Shown here in pieces: positions 1 through 20,324 of a stretch of 64,000 bases of DNA. The stretch covers positions 2,519,747-2,583,746 of the forward strand of contig NC_079488.1 in assembly GCF_020520425.1 (NCBI RefSeq). Reading direction: 5' to 3'. This DNA comes from Spinacia oleracea (Eukaryota; Streptophyta; Magnoliopsida; Caryophyllales; Amaranthaceae). Positions within the stretch are counted from its first letter, which is position 1. Every line of letters begins with the position of its first letter. The translations under genes and the position numbers were made by a program. The notes under the pieces are model-generated. The model was given only the letters and a program-made list of their open reading frames with translations. It was not told the origin of the DNA and did not search any database.

Positions 1-2024
1 GAGGAACGTTTAAATAAAAATAGGACACGATGATCAATCCGGTCCGAGATAAAGGCCATGGGCTACCACCATGAACCCCAACTCCTATTTGTCCGTCACT
101 TTAGACGTGCACAGTCTAAAGCTATTGCTACTCAGTTTCACTTTACATGATTTACAAATTAAAACCATGTTATTACTCAACAATCACATAAGGCATACAA
201 TCCACATTTATTCACAACTGTTTTTATCTTGGAATTAAGTAAGTGATCACAAATGTATCAAACAAGACTCATTCCAATTAAACTCAACCCTTCATTTAAT
301 ACTGATCAACCCCTCTATATGGGTATAAGGTTTCAACTTACTAAACAAGGTCCTCGACCCTCATAAAGTAGTGAAAAGCTAAAAGTGAACAAAGAACAAT
401 CGATCTGAATCAATATATAATAATCTAATGTTCCCAACCAACATGTTCGCATCAATCATCTACTAACATGTTATAATTCTCATAACGAAATACATATGCT
501 TAACATGTCCATCCAACAATATTAAACATGAAATTCCAACACAATCAAGTTCATCAACAAATTTCAACTTGGTTTCAACAGATAACACACATTCCAAGCA
601 CACAGGTATGTACGTACCTTGTGTAAACAAACTACGAGACCACTTTAATAATTCAAAGGTCGCATAGGAGAATTCTCCACCTAACAACAACCAATATAGA
701 CTCATATCAATTCACATTGAATTTTCAGCAACATTAGGGTGTCTCAAACCCTTCCTAAACATAATTAGAACATTCCCAATGTCAAAACTTGGATATTTGA
801 TTTCCTAGCATAACAATTATTGAATTAGTGATTGAAATTCGTTGAAAACTCTTTACAAACACCGTACTTTAAATTTTCAGCAATATAACTAATTTCAAAC
901 TACTCCCAAAACTTTGAAATCATAAAAACAATAACTTTAATAATTTATAATCATCCTACCATGATTTCAAAACTATTAAAACCTTTAAAACCTTAAAATT
1001 TCATGCTTTTAATAATTAAAATTCAAATTCCAATTCAATTACATAATCTGAAAATTAATAATTTGATTATGCAAAACATATAATCTGAAATTCATAATTA
1101 AATCATAAAACTATAAAATTTAATTCAAGAGAACATAAATTAAATTAATTAAACATAATTAAAACATTAAATTAGCTTAGGGTTAGGAGTAAACCAAAAA
1201 GTGAAGGGAGGAAGAGTTGCCGGCGGTTGGTGCAGCGGCACGGCGAGGCCACGGTGGCAGGGCGGCGATGGGTGGTGGTGCAACAGGGTGACCGAAGGTG
1301 GCTGGTGGTGCAAGCAGGAGGAAACGCACGCAGAGGAGAAAGAAAAGGAGGAGTGTTGATGCTTCGCGAAGGAGAAGGGAAGGGGCCAACGGCCGGTGCT
1401 GGTTGGTTGGCGGCAGCGACGGGGTGCAGGTGGCTGTCGCAGCAAATGAACACAAGCATTAAGGAGGAGAGAACGAAAGGGAGAAGGAAAACCGAAGGAG
1501 AAAAGGAGGAAGAAGAAGTTACCGGCGAGGAAGGTTGCACGCGACGGAGGAGGAGCGTCTGAGGTGGTTGGCCGGCGGCGTGAGGGACAGCAGCAAAGAG
1601 GGCGGCGATGGCTGAAGCAGAGAGAGAGTTTGCTTGCTTTTCACGTGAATTGGAGGAGAGGAGAGAAGAGGGTTTTTGGCTTTCTTGATTTTACGTGAAG
1701 TTGAATTATGGGTTGATAATATGGGTTTTCTGATTTTGGGCTTTGTCAATTTGGGCTAGGATTAGAATTGAGGTTGTTTGAATCCAAAACCAATTAAGAT
1801 TGTTTTCCAAATTCAATCGAACGTGTTTTCGCAATTCGAATTCTTTTCAACATAAAATTCTAAAATTATTTTTGGATTTCATAAATCGTTGAAATATTTA
1901 GAACGTATAAAAATAAATTACGTTAAATATTTATTTATTACTAAAATTCATAAATTCTATTTAAATATAAATAATATACGTTAAAATATATTTAATAAAA
2001 TTTATAAATTTACGGGGGATTACA
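1..2024 (-). mobile_element. Ty3/gypsy LTR-like segment, antisense, runs off the window start
   Basis: On the minus strand this segment begins at 2024 with TGTAATCCCCCGTA and continues AT-rich. This closely resembles the TGTAATACCTCGTA start of the complete gypsy LTRs at 19965 and 39967. Like those LTRs it also holds a low-complexity GC-rich block (about 1200-1640) downstream of an AT-rich start. Sequence to the right of 2024 belongs to a copia pol gene, so the LTR end is sharp. Its other end lies outside the window, so I cannot tell a solo LTR from one end of a full element. Short overlapping ORFs in the GC-rich block are compositional and are not called as genes. Confidence 0.6.
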
Positions 2025-3837
2025 GAGATGGTATATTTTTGGAAAAGGATCACATTTCCAAAATGACGAGTGGGAGAAAAGTAGACCTCGGAGAAATTCG
2101 AGTCGAACAACAAACTTTAGAGAATGCTCAAGATGACATTCAGGATGAAACTCAGAGATTTTTAGAAGTATCTGGTGAGAATCATGGACAATCTAGAAAT
2201 GTAACCCCGCGTAGATCGCAAAGATATAGATCTCAACCGGAAAGGTACTTAGGTATTTTGACGAACGAGAGCTATGACGTTCTATTACTTGAAAGTGATG
2301 AACCTGCGACTTACAAACAAGCTATGACCAGCCCTAGCTCCAAGCAATGGCAAGAAGCCATGCAATCTGAATTAGACTCCATGTCAGAAAACCAAGTTTG
2401 GGACTTGGTCGATTTGCCAGACGGCTACCAAGCCATAGGAAGCAAATGGGTTTTCAAACTGAAAAAAGACAAGGATGGGAAACTTGAATTTTTCAAAGCT
2501 AGATTGGTTGCAAAAGGTTACAGGCAAGTCCACGGTGTGGATTACGATGAAACCTTTTCACTAGTTACAATGCTAAAGTCTATTCGGATAATGTTAGCAA
2601 TCGCTGCATATTACGATTACGAAATATGGCAGATGGATGTCAAAACCGCTTTCTTAAACGGTGTTTTAACAGAAACTGTGTTTATGACACAGCCTGAGGG
2701 TTTTGAGGATCCAAAGAATGCTAAAAAGGTATGCAAGCTAAAGAAATCAATCAACGGATTGAAGCAAGCAAGGAGCTGGAATATACGTTTTGATGAAGCA
2801 GTCAGTGACTTTGATTTCATCAAGAACGCAGACGAATCTTGTGTATTATATGTCGACGACATATTACTTATCGGAAATGACATTCCTATGTTGAACTCTG
2901 TCAAGATTTGGCTTGGGAAATGTTTTTCGATGAAGGATCTAGGAGAAGCACAGTACATACTGAGCATCAAGATTTACAGAGATAGATCTAAGAAGATGAT
3001 TGGACTCAGTCAAAGAACTTATATCAATAAGGTTCTTGAAAGGTTCAAAATGGCAGACTCCAAGCGAGGCTACCTACCCATGTCTCATGGAATGACTCTA
3101 AGCAAGACTCAGTGCCCAAAAACACTAGATGAGCATAGACGAATGAATGGGATTCCATATGCATCATTGATTGGTTCAATAATGTATGCTATGATATGTA
3201 CACGCCCGGATGTTGCGTATGCACTCAGTGATATGAGCAAATACAATCAGACCCAGGAGAGGCACATTGGACTACTACCAAGAATATTCTGAAGTACCTG
3301 AAAAGGCACAAAGATGACTTCCTGGTCTATGGTGGAGATGATGAATTAATTGTTAAAGGCTATACGGACGCAAGTTTCCAAACCGACAAAGATGATTTCA
3401 GATCACAGTCTGGGTTTGTCTTCTACCTCAACGGAGGTGCAGTAAGCAGGAAAAGTGCTAAGCAAAGCACCATTGCAGATTCTACAACTGAAGCGGAGTA
3501 CATTGTTGCACATGAAGCAGCAAAGGAAGCTATATGGCTAAGGAAGTTCATAGGTGAACTTGGTGTAGTCCCCTCCATTAAAGGATCAATAGCTCTGTAT
3601 TGTGATAATAATGGAGCTATTGCACAGGCAAAGGAGCCTAGACACCACCAGAGAGTCAAGCATGTACTTCGTAGATTTCACCTTCTACGAGAGTTCGTTG
3701 AAAGAAAAGAAGTCGAGATAAGCAAGATTGGAACTGATGATAACATCTCAGATCCATTAACTAAACCTCTGCCGCAGGCAAAGCACAACTCGCACACTGC
3801 TGCTATGGGAATCAAGCATGTTGGAGAATGGCTTTGA
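2025..3837 (+). pseudogene. pol: copia pol fragment (RT-RNase H), frameshifted
   Basis: The frame is open from about 2039 to 3292 and covers the linker and reverse transcriptase. RT motifs are visible: KARLVAKGY, QMDVKTAFLN and YVDDILL. Compared with the younger copy there is an in-frame loss of about 13 codons just before YVDDILL and the loss of one Ser codon before the SWN motif. A frame break near 3230-3290, in the segment following YALS, puts the RNase H part (GYTDASF, TEAEYI) into another frame up to a stop at 3835-3837. With no 5' half (no gag, protease or integrase) it cannot be functional. Confidence 0.85.
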
Positions 3838-4697
3838 TGTCCTTATTTAATGTTTTAAAGTCTTAGAGTTTAATACTTTGTAAAACATTATTGGTTAATC
3901 ATTCACATTAATGAATAGAATTCATTTTTCCATTTAATTTGTGGTTTATTAAATGATGAGTCCCTTCAATTTGACGATATATTCAAGATAGACTGTCAGG
4001 ACCAATCTTGTGAATAAGAAATGTCTATCAAGTGAACTTGAATGTCAAAAGTTGAAAATGGTCCCTGGTCGGAGTTTTCTATAAAGATGGACGCATAGAA
4101 AACGTTAGACGACTAGAATGCAAGATGACTAGTAGTTCTGTTTCTTGAACTATGTGGACATGGCAATGTCGTAATCATTTGCATAGATACTTACTTTGGG
4201 AAGACTAGTATCGGACAGACCTATGAAAATTTACTGTAAGAGATGAAAATCTGTCATAAGTAAATTTCATTAAAATTATTAGACACTAAATCCTCAACAC
4301 CTGAGTGATTTGAGATTACTTGTTTGAGAACTGCTTACTTTGACGTTGTCAACCGTCGCACCGTAAAAGGAGGCTATAAAGGCAACGCTCAGGTAATCCC
4401 CTATCAAACGAAGTCTAATCTCAAGATCGCAAGATTGGGATTGTCCTCCCATAAATCGGGATGAGATGCTGAAAGTTGTACAAGGCCACTCGGAGAGCTA
4501 GAAACTGTAAAATGCATGCCGTGCTCAGATGAATCATAGGTTATGATTATCTGTTTATTTGATCAGTTGAACTCTGAAACCGAAAAACACCTCTAGACAT
4601 AATAAGGATGACAACTCTTACCTTATGTTCAAGAGCAAGCATCAAGCGACAAAGGAATTAGGAAATGCACACTTGTCCCTAAGGACAAGTGGGAGAC
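3838..4697 (+). other. copia 3' non-coding internal region and polypurine tract
   Basis: This non-coding stretch lies between the pol stop and the 3' LTR. It is nearly collinear with 22903-23765 and 60784-61660 on the opposite strand, so it belongs to the retrotransposon and not to the host. It ends in a purine tract (AAGTGGGAGA) directly before the TGAAGG start of the LTR, which fits the primer site for plus-strand DNA synthesis. Confidence 0.75.
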
Positions 4698-6061
4698 TGA
4701 AGGAAATAATGCCCTTGGTCCAAGTATGCATTTAATGGTAAGTCTAATAAATGCGGTTCAGTATTAATTATACAAGTTAATAATTCAGTGAGATCAAGTG
4801 AACTGTATGCCTAGCTAGAAGCCGCTTCAGTTCAAGTGGATTAATGATATTAATCCACAGCTTACTTTTGACTGAACCCGTAGGGTCACACAAATAGTAC
4901 GTAAACGGATCAAGTATTTAATGGCATTAAATACTCTATCTAATCAATATTCGGAATCGACGGATCTTGGTTTCAGTGGGAGCTGAGATCGTCAAAGGCA
5001 AATAAATGAGTACTCCGAAAACGATGATATTGCCGGAAACGGAAATATGGATCGTATCGGAAATATAAATATTATCCAAGTCGTAGATGTTGCCGGAAAT
5101 GGAAACATGGTACGTATCGGAAAATATTATCGGAAATGGAAACATTGCCGGAATCGGAAATATTGCTTGAAACGGAAATATTGTCTGAAACGGAAATATT
5201 ATCGGAATCGGAAAATAATTCCGGAAACGGAAATATTAAATATTTGTTTGAGACGGAAATTAATACCGGAATCGGAATTGTTAAATATTGTTCGTATCGG
5301 AAATGAATTCCGGAATCGGGAAATTAATCGCAAGCGCGTCGTACGAATTAGCATCGGACGAGCTTGCTAGACGAAGGCCCAGCACGAAGCCAGGCCCGCG
5401 TCCAGCAAGAAAATAGCGCGCCACAACACGCCCAGCCCCACCGCAAGGTAGGCCCAGCGCGCGCCAAAGGAGCAGGCAGCTCGTGGGCTTCGTGGCCGAG
5501 TGGGCTGCGTCGCTTGGGCTGTGCGCGCGCATGTGCGTGTGTGTTTGTGTTCACATACGAAACCTAAAACGTATAGGATTCGTTTGATGATTAAATTTCC
5601 TAATCCTAAAAGGATAAATTAATTAAATAAGAGTTCTGCTAGGATTCTAATTTAATTAATTCGTATCCTAGTAGGATTCGATTGCTTATTCCATGGCCTA
5701 TAAATATGAGTTCAAGGCTCATAATTTATAACGAGTTTGAAGTATACAAAGGTAAGAATTTGATCAAAAATTCAGTCATACACTTGCCCATAATAGCCGA
5801 ATAAATTTAGTTCCTTAAGGGCGATTCTAGTTGGTCAATCTTAAGGCGGATCCGGACGTGCTGTGGACTTTCTACGGAGGGTCGACACTTGGAGTCCTAA
5901 AGACTTGTTCTTGTTCGGTTCGGGCGCAGCAAGGGAGGGCACGCTACAAAGAGTATGCATCCTAATTATGCTTATTGTTATGTGGCAATTAATTTGGAAT
6001 CCTGACATTTATGGTTATTTCCGCATGATTTATATTCGTTTATATGTATCATAACCTAACA
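4698..6061 (+). repeat. copia 3' LTR
   Basis: The LTR runs from TGAAGGAAATAATGCC to ATAACCTAACA, with TG...CA ends, about 1364 bp. In order it holds a perfect 11-bp-arm palindrome (AGTATTTAATG, G, CATTAAATACT) near 4914-4937, an 18-bp repeat array (TTCCG/CGGAA units, about 5025-5330), a GC-rich block (about 5370-5535) and a TATAAATA box at about 5699. It matches the LTRs at 21509, 30590, 17713 and 59383, which are on the other strand. Confidence 0.88.
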
Positions 6062-6759
6062 TGGATTCGTGCTGGGCCTTTACGTCTAGCAAGCTCGTCC
6101 GATGTTTATTTCGTACGACGCGCTTCCGATTAATTTTCCGATCCCGGAATTCATTTCCGATTCGAACAATATTTAATATTTCCGATTCCGGAATTAATTT
6201 TCGTTTCGAACAAATATTTAATATTTTCGATTCCAGAAATATTTTCCGATTCCAATAATATTTCCGATTCCGACAATATTTCCGTTTCCGGCAATATTTC
6301 CGATTCCGGCAATACTTCCATTTCCGATAATATTTCCCGATACGTACCATGTTTCCGTTTCCGGCAACATCTACGACTTGGATGATATTTATATTTCCGA
6401 TACGATCCATATTTCCGTTTCCAGCAATATCATCATTTCCGGGGTACTCATAATTTGCCTTTTGACTATTTCAGCTCACACTGGAACCGAGATCCGTCGA
6501 TTTCGAACATCCATAAATGGAGTATTTAATTCACTTAAATACTTGATCCGTTCACGTACTATTTGTGTGACCCTACGGGTTCAGTCAAGAGTAAGCTGTG
6601 GATTAATATTATTAATTCCACTTGAACTGCAGCGGCCTCTAGCTAGGCATACAGTTCACTTGATCTCACTGAATTATTAACTTGTTTAATTAATACTGAA
6701 CCGCATTTATTAGACTTAGCATTAAATGCATACTTGGACCAAGGGCATTATTTCCTTCA
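6062..6759 (-). repeat. antisense copia half-LTR, head-to-head with the LTR at 4698-6061
   Basis: Homology to the reverse complement of the copia LTR starts at once at 6062 inside the GC-rich block (TTCGTGCTGGGCC). It runs through the 18-bp repeats to the LTR terminus CCTTCA at 6759. The R-U5 part is missing. Together with 4698-5394 it forms inverted arms of about 690 bp around a 670-bp spacer. The simplest reading is an older LTR split by insertion of the element to its left. Confidence 0.8.
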
Positions 6760-7565
6760 TCTATTTATTAAATTTTACTGTCATTTTCTTTTGAGAATCA
6801 TTAGTGTTCTCTACAATATAGCACCACCTATTTTCATCTCGCAACAATAGCAATATGCCATGATAGCTAGAGATGAGGGAGAAAATTTAAAATGCATGCA
6901 TAGGTTGCCTAGAAGGCAAAACCTCATCTCTGTTAGAGCTTTAGGCAAGTGTAACCGGTTTAGGCTCCGCTCTATTCGACTTATTTTGTCTTAACTTAGT
7001 ATCCGAACTTATTTTATATGAAAACAACTTATTTTGTTTGAAAAAACTTATCTATGTGTGAAAATGTCTGGAAAAAAAACTTATTTTTTCTAAACTTATA
7101 TTATCTGAACTTATCCGAACTTAACTGAACTTTAGGCAAGTGTAGCCTCAACTGAAACGACGGTTCATTACATAAAATCGTCATCTCAGATATTGTCTAC
7201 GCTATTAATCCGCCAGCTCAATTGGCAGTGGTTTTGAATCGGAGAAAAAAGTTACTGAGTACGGTAATATTGCTGACATGGCCGGTAAATGAAAATTACC
7301 GAGTAAAATAATATGGTGGTGATGTTATATGCATGCATAGGTTGGTCGGGAGGCAAAACCTCCATTCCAGCTAGAGGTTTAGGCAAGTGTAACCTCCATT
7401 TCAATTAGAGGTTAAGCAAGTGTAAGACATGTAACCTCCAACTAAAAGGATGGTTCATCACATAAAACCGTCAACTGAGATATCGTCATGATAGTTAAGC
7501 CACCAACTTAAATAGTGATTTCTCCCTTTATTAAACCGCCAGTCCAATTGGTGATTGAGTTTCAA
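6760..7565. other. intergenic, two diverged copies of a local repeat unit
   Basis: No gene is seen. A unit with the landmarks GCATGCATAGGTTG, AGGCAAAACCTC, TTTAGGCAAGTGTA, GGTTCATYACATAAAA and GCTGACATGGCCGGTA recurs at about 6890-7310 and 7330-7565, continuing at 7951-8000 beyond the MITE. In the first copy a 175-bp AT-rich insert (about 6957-7130) is bracketed by a roughly 16-bp direct repeat. Confidence 0.5.
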
Positions 7566-7574
7566 ATTGGAGAA

Positions 7575-7950
7575 GGAAAATTTGTGAAACACTACCTTTA
7601 AGTTTGGTGGTTTTGTGATTTGCTACCTTATAAAAAATTTATTAAATTTAACTACCTTATAAGTTTAGTTTGATTTACTAACACTACCATTTGACGTTTT
7701 TCGTTAATGTTTTTCGTCGTATATTACTTCTATTATTTTAAATATCTATATTTATTTGTTGTTTTGTTTATTTTCCATATTAAATAATCGTTGTAGTGGG
7801 GTTTAAAGACGGAAAAAATTAATGACAAACGTCAAATGGTAGTGTTAGTGAAACAAACCAATCTTATAAGGTAGTAAAAATTAATTTTCTTTTTAAAAGG
7901 TAGCAATTCACAAAACCCCAAACTTAAAGGTAGTGTTTCACCAAATTTCC
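7575..7950. mobile_element. Mutator-type MITE with long TIRs and 9-bp TSD
   Basis: The 376-bp element has terminal inverted repeats of roughly 50 bp (GGAAAATTTGTGAAACACTACC at the left, matched by GGTAGTGTTTCACCAAATTTCC at the right). It is flanked by a perfect 9-bp direct repeat ATTGGAGAA at 7566-7574 and 7951-7959. A 9-bp duplication with long TIRs is characteristic of Mutator-like elements. There is no coding capacity. It lies about 230 bp upstream of the eIF4A-III start codon, so it may be part of that promoter. Confidence 0.85.
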
Positions 7951-8183
7951 ATTGGAGAAAAAAAGTTACCTAATATTGCTGACATGGCCGGTAGATTGAA
8001 AATTAAAATAAAATGGAAAGAGTTATCATTTGCCCTATTTCAATATTTGCAACCCAAAGAAAACATAATTTGCCATTTTGCCATTTTGCCCTATAATTGT
8101 CATACACACAACAAGAAGACACCGCGAGCCGAGAGAAAATCCCCCAACCCCCAGCAAAACTCAACCTTGAAAAGGCGGCAAAA

Positions 8184-16805
<8,622 letters not shown>

Positions 16806-17712
16806 GGTCGGTCATCTTGTGCATTAGTAGTGTGGTTGAATGTGACTGATTTCTTATCTTATGCCTGGGAACTGGGTGCGTTCGTGTGAGTGTGGCGATG
16901 AGCTGCTATGTTTGTGGATTGATCGGTTTTCAGTCTTTTATCCTGTAATGATAGTAGTAAACACTTGTGTTATTCTTACACTCTGTTTTGATATGTTATT
17001 ATTATTATTAAGATTTTTTGCTTTTGCTCCAAAGTAGGCTTTGGTGTCTTTTTTTCCCACATCTGTTTCAGGTTGTTTTTGGTTGAGGAAGTTGGTTAGT
17101 TTTCATCTCTTGCACCTTATAATTAAGGATCAAAGTGCTACAAATATGTCTTTTTCAGGGCTCAATTACAACCAATAGACCTGTTGAAAATTGACTTGAC
17201 CTGAAACCTATCCGAAAATAATGGATCTTGAACAAAAATTTGTGATGCATAGATGATTTTATCTGAACTTGAACAACCCAAAAAGTAATGGGTTGAACTT
17301 GTATTGGACCTGATCGATTGAAAATTGATTTGAGTAATAAATGGGATTATGTAACTTTAACTAGAATAAACACGTTGTCAACAAAGTCTCGTTGAGTGTC
17401 ACCAAGTGAACACAAGTCTTTGCCACCAATAAGCAAAGGTTTGCCATTTGCTGCTCATTGTGCAATCATCAACCACAAACTCACGTTTTGGCTACTTAAA
17501 TGCAAGATTGCAAGACGTCACATGAACCATGACATGGAAGAAGTGCTTTTTTATATTGATAAACAAAATGTTTTTATTAGGGTTCGAACATGGGACCAAC
17601 AAAAAATATAGTAGAAAGCTTACCATTTTAGCTAAGTATTAGTTATGCCTTTTAACTCTACTTAAATATATTTAAATTGCATATAGTTAGTGTGTATTTA
17701 CACTATTTTTTT
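16806..17712. other. eIF4A-III 3' flank and intergenic
   Basis: This stretch holds the probable 3' UTR and downstream AT-rich sequence. Around 17160-17360 it carries degenerate GACCTG/CCTGAAC-type motifs like those at 59040-59350. No further gene was found. Confidence 0.5.
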
Positions 17713-19108
17713 TGTTAAGTTATGATACATATAAATGGGGGGCGCAGGGCGTTCGCGGAGTCCATGCCAAAACAGTCGGAATAGGAAAGGGAGGGGAAGG
17801 AGGCGAAGAATGAATATAAACCATGTTGAAAAACCATAAAAGCCAGGATTCCAAATTAATTGCCACATAACAATTAGCATAATTTAGGATGCATACTCTT
17901 TGTAGCTTGCCCTCCCTTGCTGCGCCCGAACCGAACAAGAACAAGTCTTTAGGACTCCAAGTGTCGTCCCTCCGTAGAAAGTCCACAGCACGTCCGGATC
18001 CGCCTTAGGTTTGATTAACTAGAATCGCCCCAAAGGTACTATGTGTTTTCGGTTTTTATGCAGCAAATAATGACTGAATTTTATGCCTAAAACTCTTATG
18101 AATACTTGAAAAACTCGTTATAAATTGTGAACTATAATCACATATTTATAAGGTATGGAATCGGGTATTAGAATCCTACTAGGAAACGAATTAACTAATC
18201 TGAATTTAATTCAAATTCTATTAATTAATTATCTAGTAGATTTAGGAATTTAATCTTAAACGAATCCTACATGATTAAGGTTTCGTACGCAAGCACAAAC
18301 ACACACGAGCATGGCCCGCATGCGAGCAGGCCATGCCCGATTGCCCGCGCACACGCAATGCCCGTAGCAGGCTACGAAGCCCACGCGTGCTCGCTGCCAT
18401 TGTGCTCGCAGCCTTGGCGCGCTGGGCCTGGCGTTGCGTTGGGCCTGGCGTGGCCTTGGGCTGATGTGAGGCGCGCTAGGCTTGCTGGACGTGGGCCTGG
18501 CTTCGCGCTGAGCCTTAGTCTAGCAAGCTCGTCCGATGCTAATTCGTACGACGCGCTTCCGATTAATTTCTTGATTCCGGAATTCATTTCCGATACGAAC
18601 AATATTTAACATTTCCGATTCCGGAATTAATTTCCGTTTCGAACAAATATTTAATAATCTCATTTCCGGATTTTCCGATTCCGATAATATTTCCATTTCC
18701 GATAATATTTTCCGATACGTACCATGTTTCCGTTTCCGGCAACATCTACGACTTGTATATATTTCCGTTTCCGGCAATATCATCGTTTCCGGAGTATTCA
18801 TTATTTGCCTTTCACGATCTCAGCTCCCACTGGAACCAAGATCTGTCGATTCCGAATATCCATTGATGGAGTATTTAATGCCATTAAATACTTGATCAGT
18901 TTACGTACTATTTGTGTGACCCTACGGGTTCAGTCAAGAGTAAGCTGTGGATTAATATCATTAATCCACTTGAACTGAAGCGGCCTCTAGCTAGGCATAC
19001 AGTTCACTTGATCTTACTGAATTATTAACTTGTATAATTAATATTGAACCGGCATTTATTAGACTTACCATTAAATGCATACTTGGACCAAGGGCATTAT
19101 TTCCTTCA
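17713..19108 (-). mobile_element. solo copia LTR, antisense
   Basis: The + strand reads TGTTAAGTTATGATACATAT at the left end and GGGCATTATTTCCTTCA at the right end. These are the reverse-complement ends of the same LTR family as 4698-6061. It is about 1396 bp long, flanked by TTTTT on both sides (17708-17712 and 19109-19113), consistent with a 5-bp target duplication although low in complexity. No internal region adjoins, so it is a solo LTR. It keeps the GC-rich block, the 18-bp repeat array and the palindrome. Confidence 0.85.
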
Positions 19109-19675
19109 TTTTTCACATGTTTATGTTATTTTCTAATTTTTACAACATACTAATTGCAAGAAAATGTAATTTTGTTACCACTATTAAAAATGCTTTCGAA
19201 TAATTACTACATCTTTAATTTGTCCAATTTCTACATATAATAGAACATGTTTTTTCATTCATTAGTCAACATATTTACGTACAAGACATCAATTAGCTAT
19301 TAGGTATGATTTACAAATACTAACAACCCATAAAGATAAAGAACACAATTCTGAAAACATGATACTACGTACAACACACCACATCCAAATAAAATAAACT
19401 ATTTCTAGATAGTTAATAAAAAAAATGAGCCAAACTCGCATACCAAAAACGTGTAAACACTGCGTAAAAGAATATTTCATATATTATTTTATGTTTTAAC
19501 TGGGGTATCGTCCGGGATAAACACTAGCTTATTAATAAAAATGTCATATGACTTGAACAAAAGAAATTCAAATCTAATAAATGCGGAGTACATTTAAATC
19601 GAATCAAATAAATGTTTACTTTATCAAAACTACGGTCGTTGATTTACGTAGGACAAATAATAAAGAAAAAAAAAA
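19109..19675. other. AT-rich intergenic spacer
   Basis: No ORF, repeat or element ends are convincing. The stretch ends in an A-run (19666-19675) just before the left inverted repeat of the DNA transposon. Confidence 0.5.
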
Positions 19676-20316
19676 TGAATTTTGTTAGAAACCACCTTTT
19701 AAAATAGATATTTTGCGAGAAACCACCTTTTAAAACAAATCTTGCGAGAAGAAACCCGATTTACAAAATATTTTGCGAGAGACCACCTTTAGCCAGATTT
19801 CTTTGATTTCCTCTTTTGTAAGGTAATTTGTTGGTTTGGAATTGCATCATATCGTTGTTTTTGGAAATCAGATGAAATAGAAGAAAATAATGGTTCATCT
19901 TTTTTTTTCTTTTTTTTATGAAATTTTGGTAATGAATGGTTAACGAATTTTGTGTCTCGGTGTTGGTAATACCTCGTATTTTTATAATATTTATAAATAT
20001 ATTTTATTATATTTATAAAGCATTTTACGATTTATTAGCATTTAAATAATATTTAAATGTATTTAATGTATTTTAATTAATTAGAATATTTATTATTTTA
20101 ATTAATTACGAAACGAATTTAATTCTTGAGTCAGGAAATTAAATGAGTTGCAAATGATTTTTTAAAAGCTTAGGGTTTTAAATAAAAGTCCAATTCGTTT
20201 TATTAGACGAGCCCAATCAAAAGTATTTAATTCAAGTCCTAAGCTAGCCCAATTCATTTAATTCCTAAGCCCAACTTAAATATCCTAAGCCTAGCCCATC
20301 AAGGGATTAGGGAGCC

Positions 20317-20324
20317 TATAAATA
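20317..20324 (+). promoter_or_regulatory. TATA box of the gypsy 5' LTR
   Basis: TATAAATA lies in the context GCCTATAAATAGGACTCCCC and is preserved in the 3' LTR at 40319-40326. Transcription would be expected to begin about 30 bp downstream, making the following GC-rich block the start of the R region. Confidence 0.6.

Larger units (their letters stand above)
2025..6061 (+). mobile_element. Ty1/copia retrotransposon, 3' portion with 3' LTR, decayed
   Basis: The segment starts abruptly inside pol, at the position equal to about 25600 in the young copia copy on the minus strand. It continues through RT, RNase H, the 3' non-coding part, a polypurine tract (AAGTGGGAGA near 4687-4696) and an LTR at 4698-6061. 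The 5' part of the element is absent because a gypsy LTR adjoins at 2024. It is the same family as the elements at 21509-31974 and 59383-64000. Confidence 0.85.

Noticed and set aside
1167..1749. Overlapping ORFs of 76-122 codons near the left end
   Set aside because: They lie in the GC-rich block of the antisense gypsy LTR on both strands and have no recognisable domain.
8097..8183. Alternative upstream start for eIF4A-III, adding 29 residues
   Set aside because: The family begins shortly before the conserved [10 protein letters not shown] segment, and the 8184 ATG has a good context and gives the usual length.
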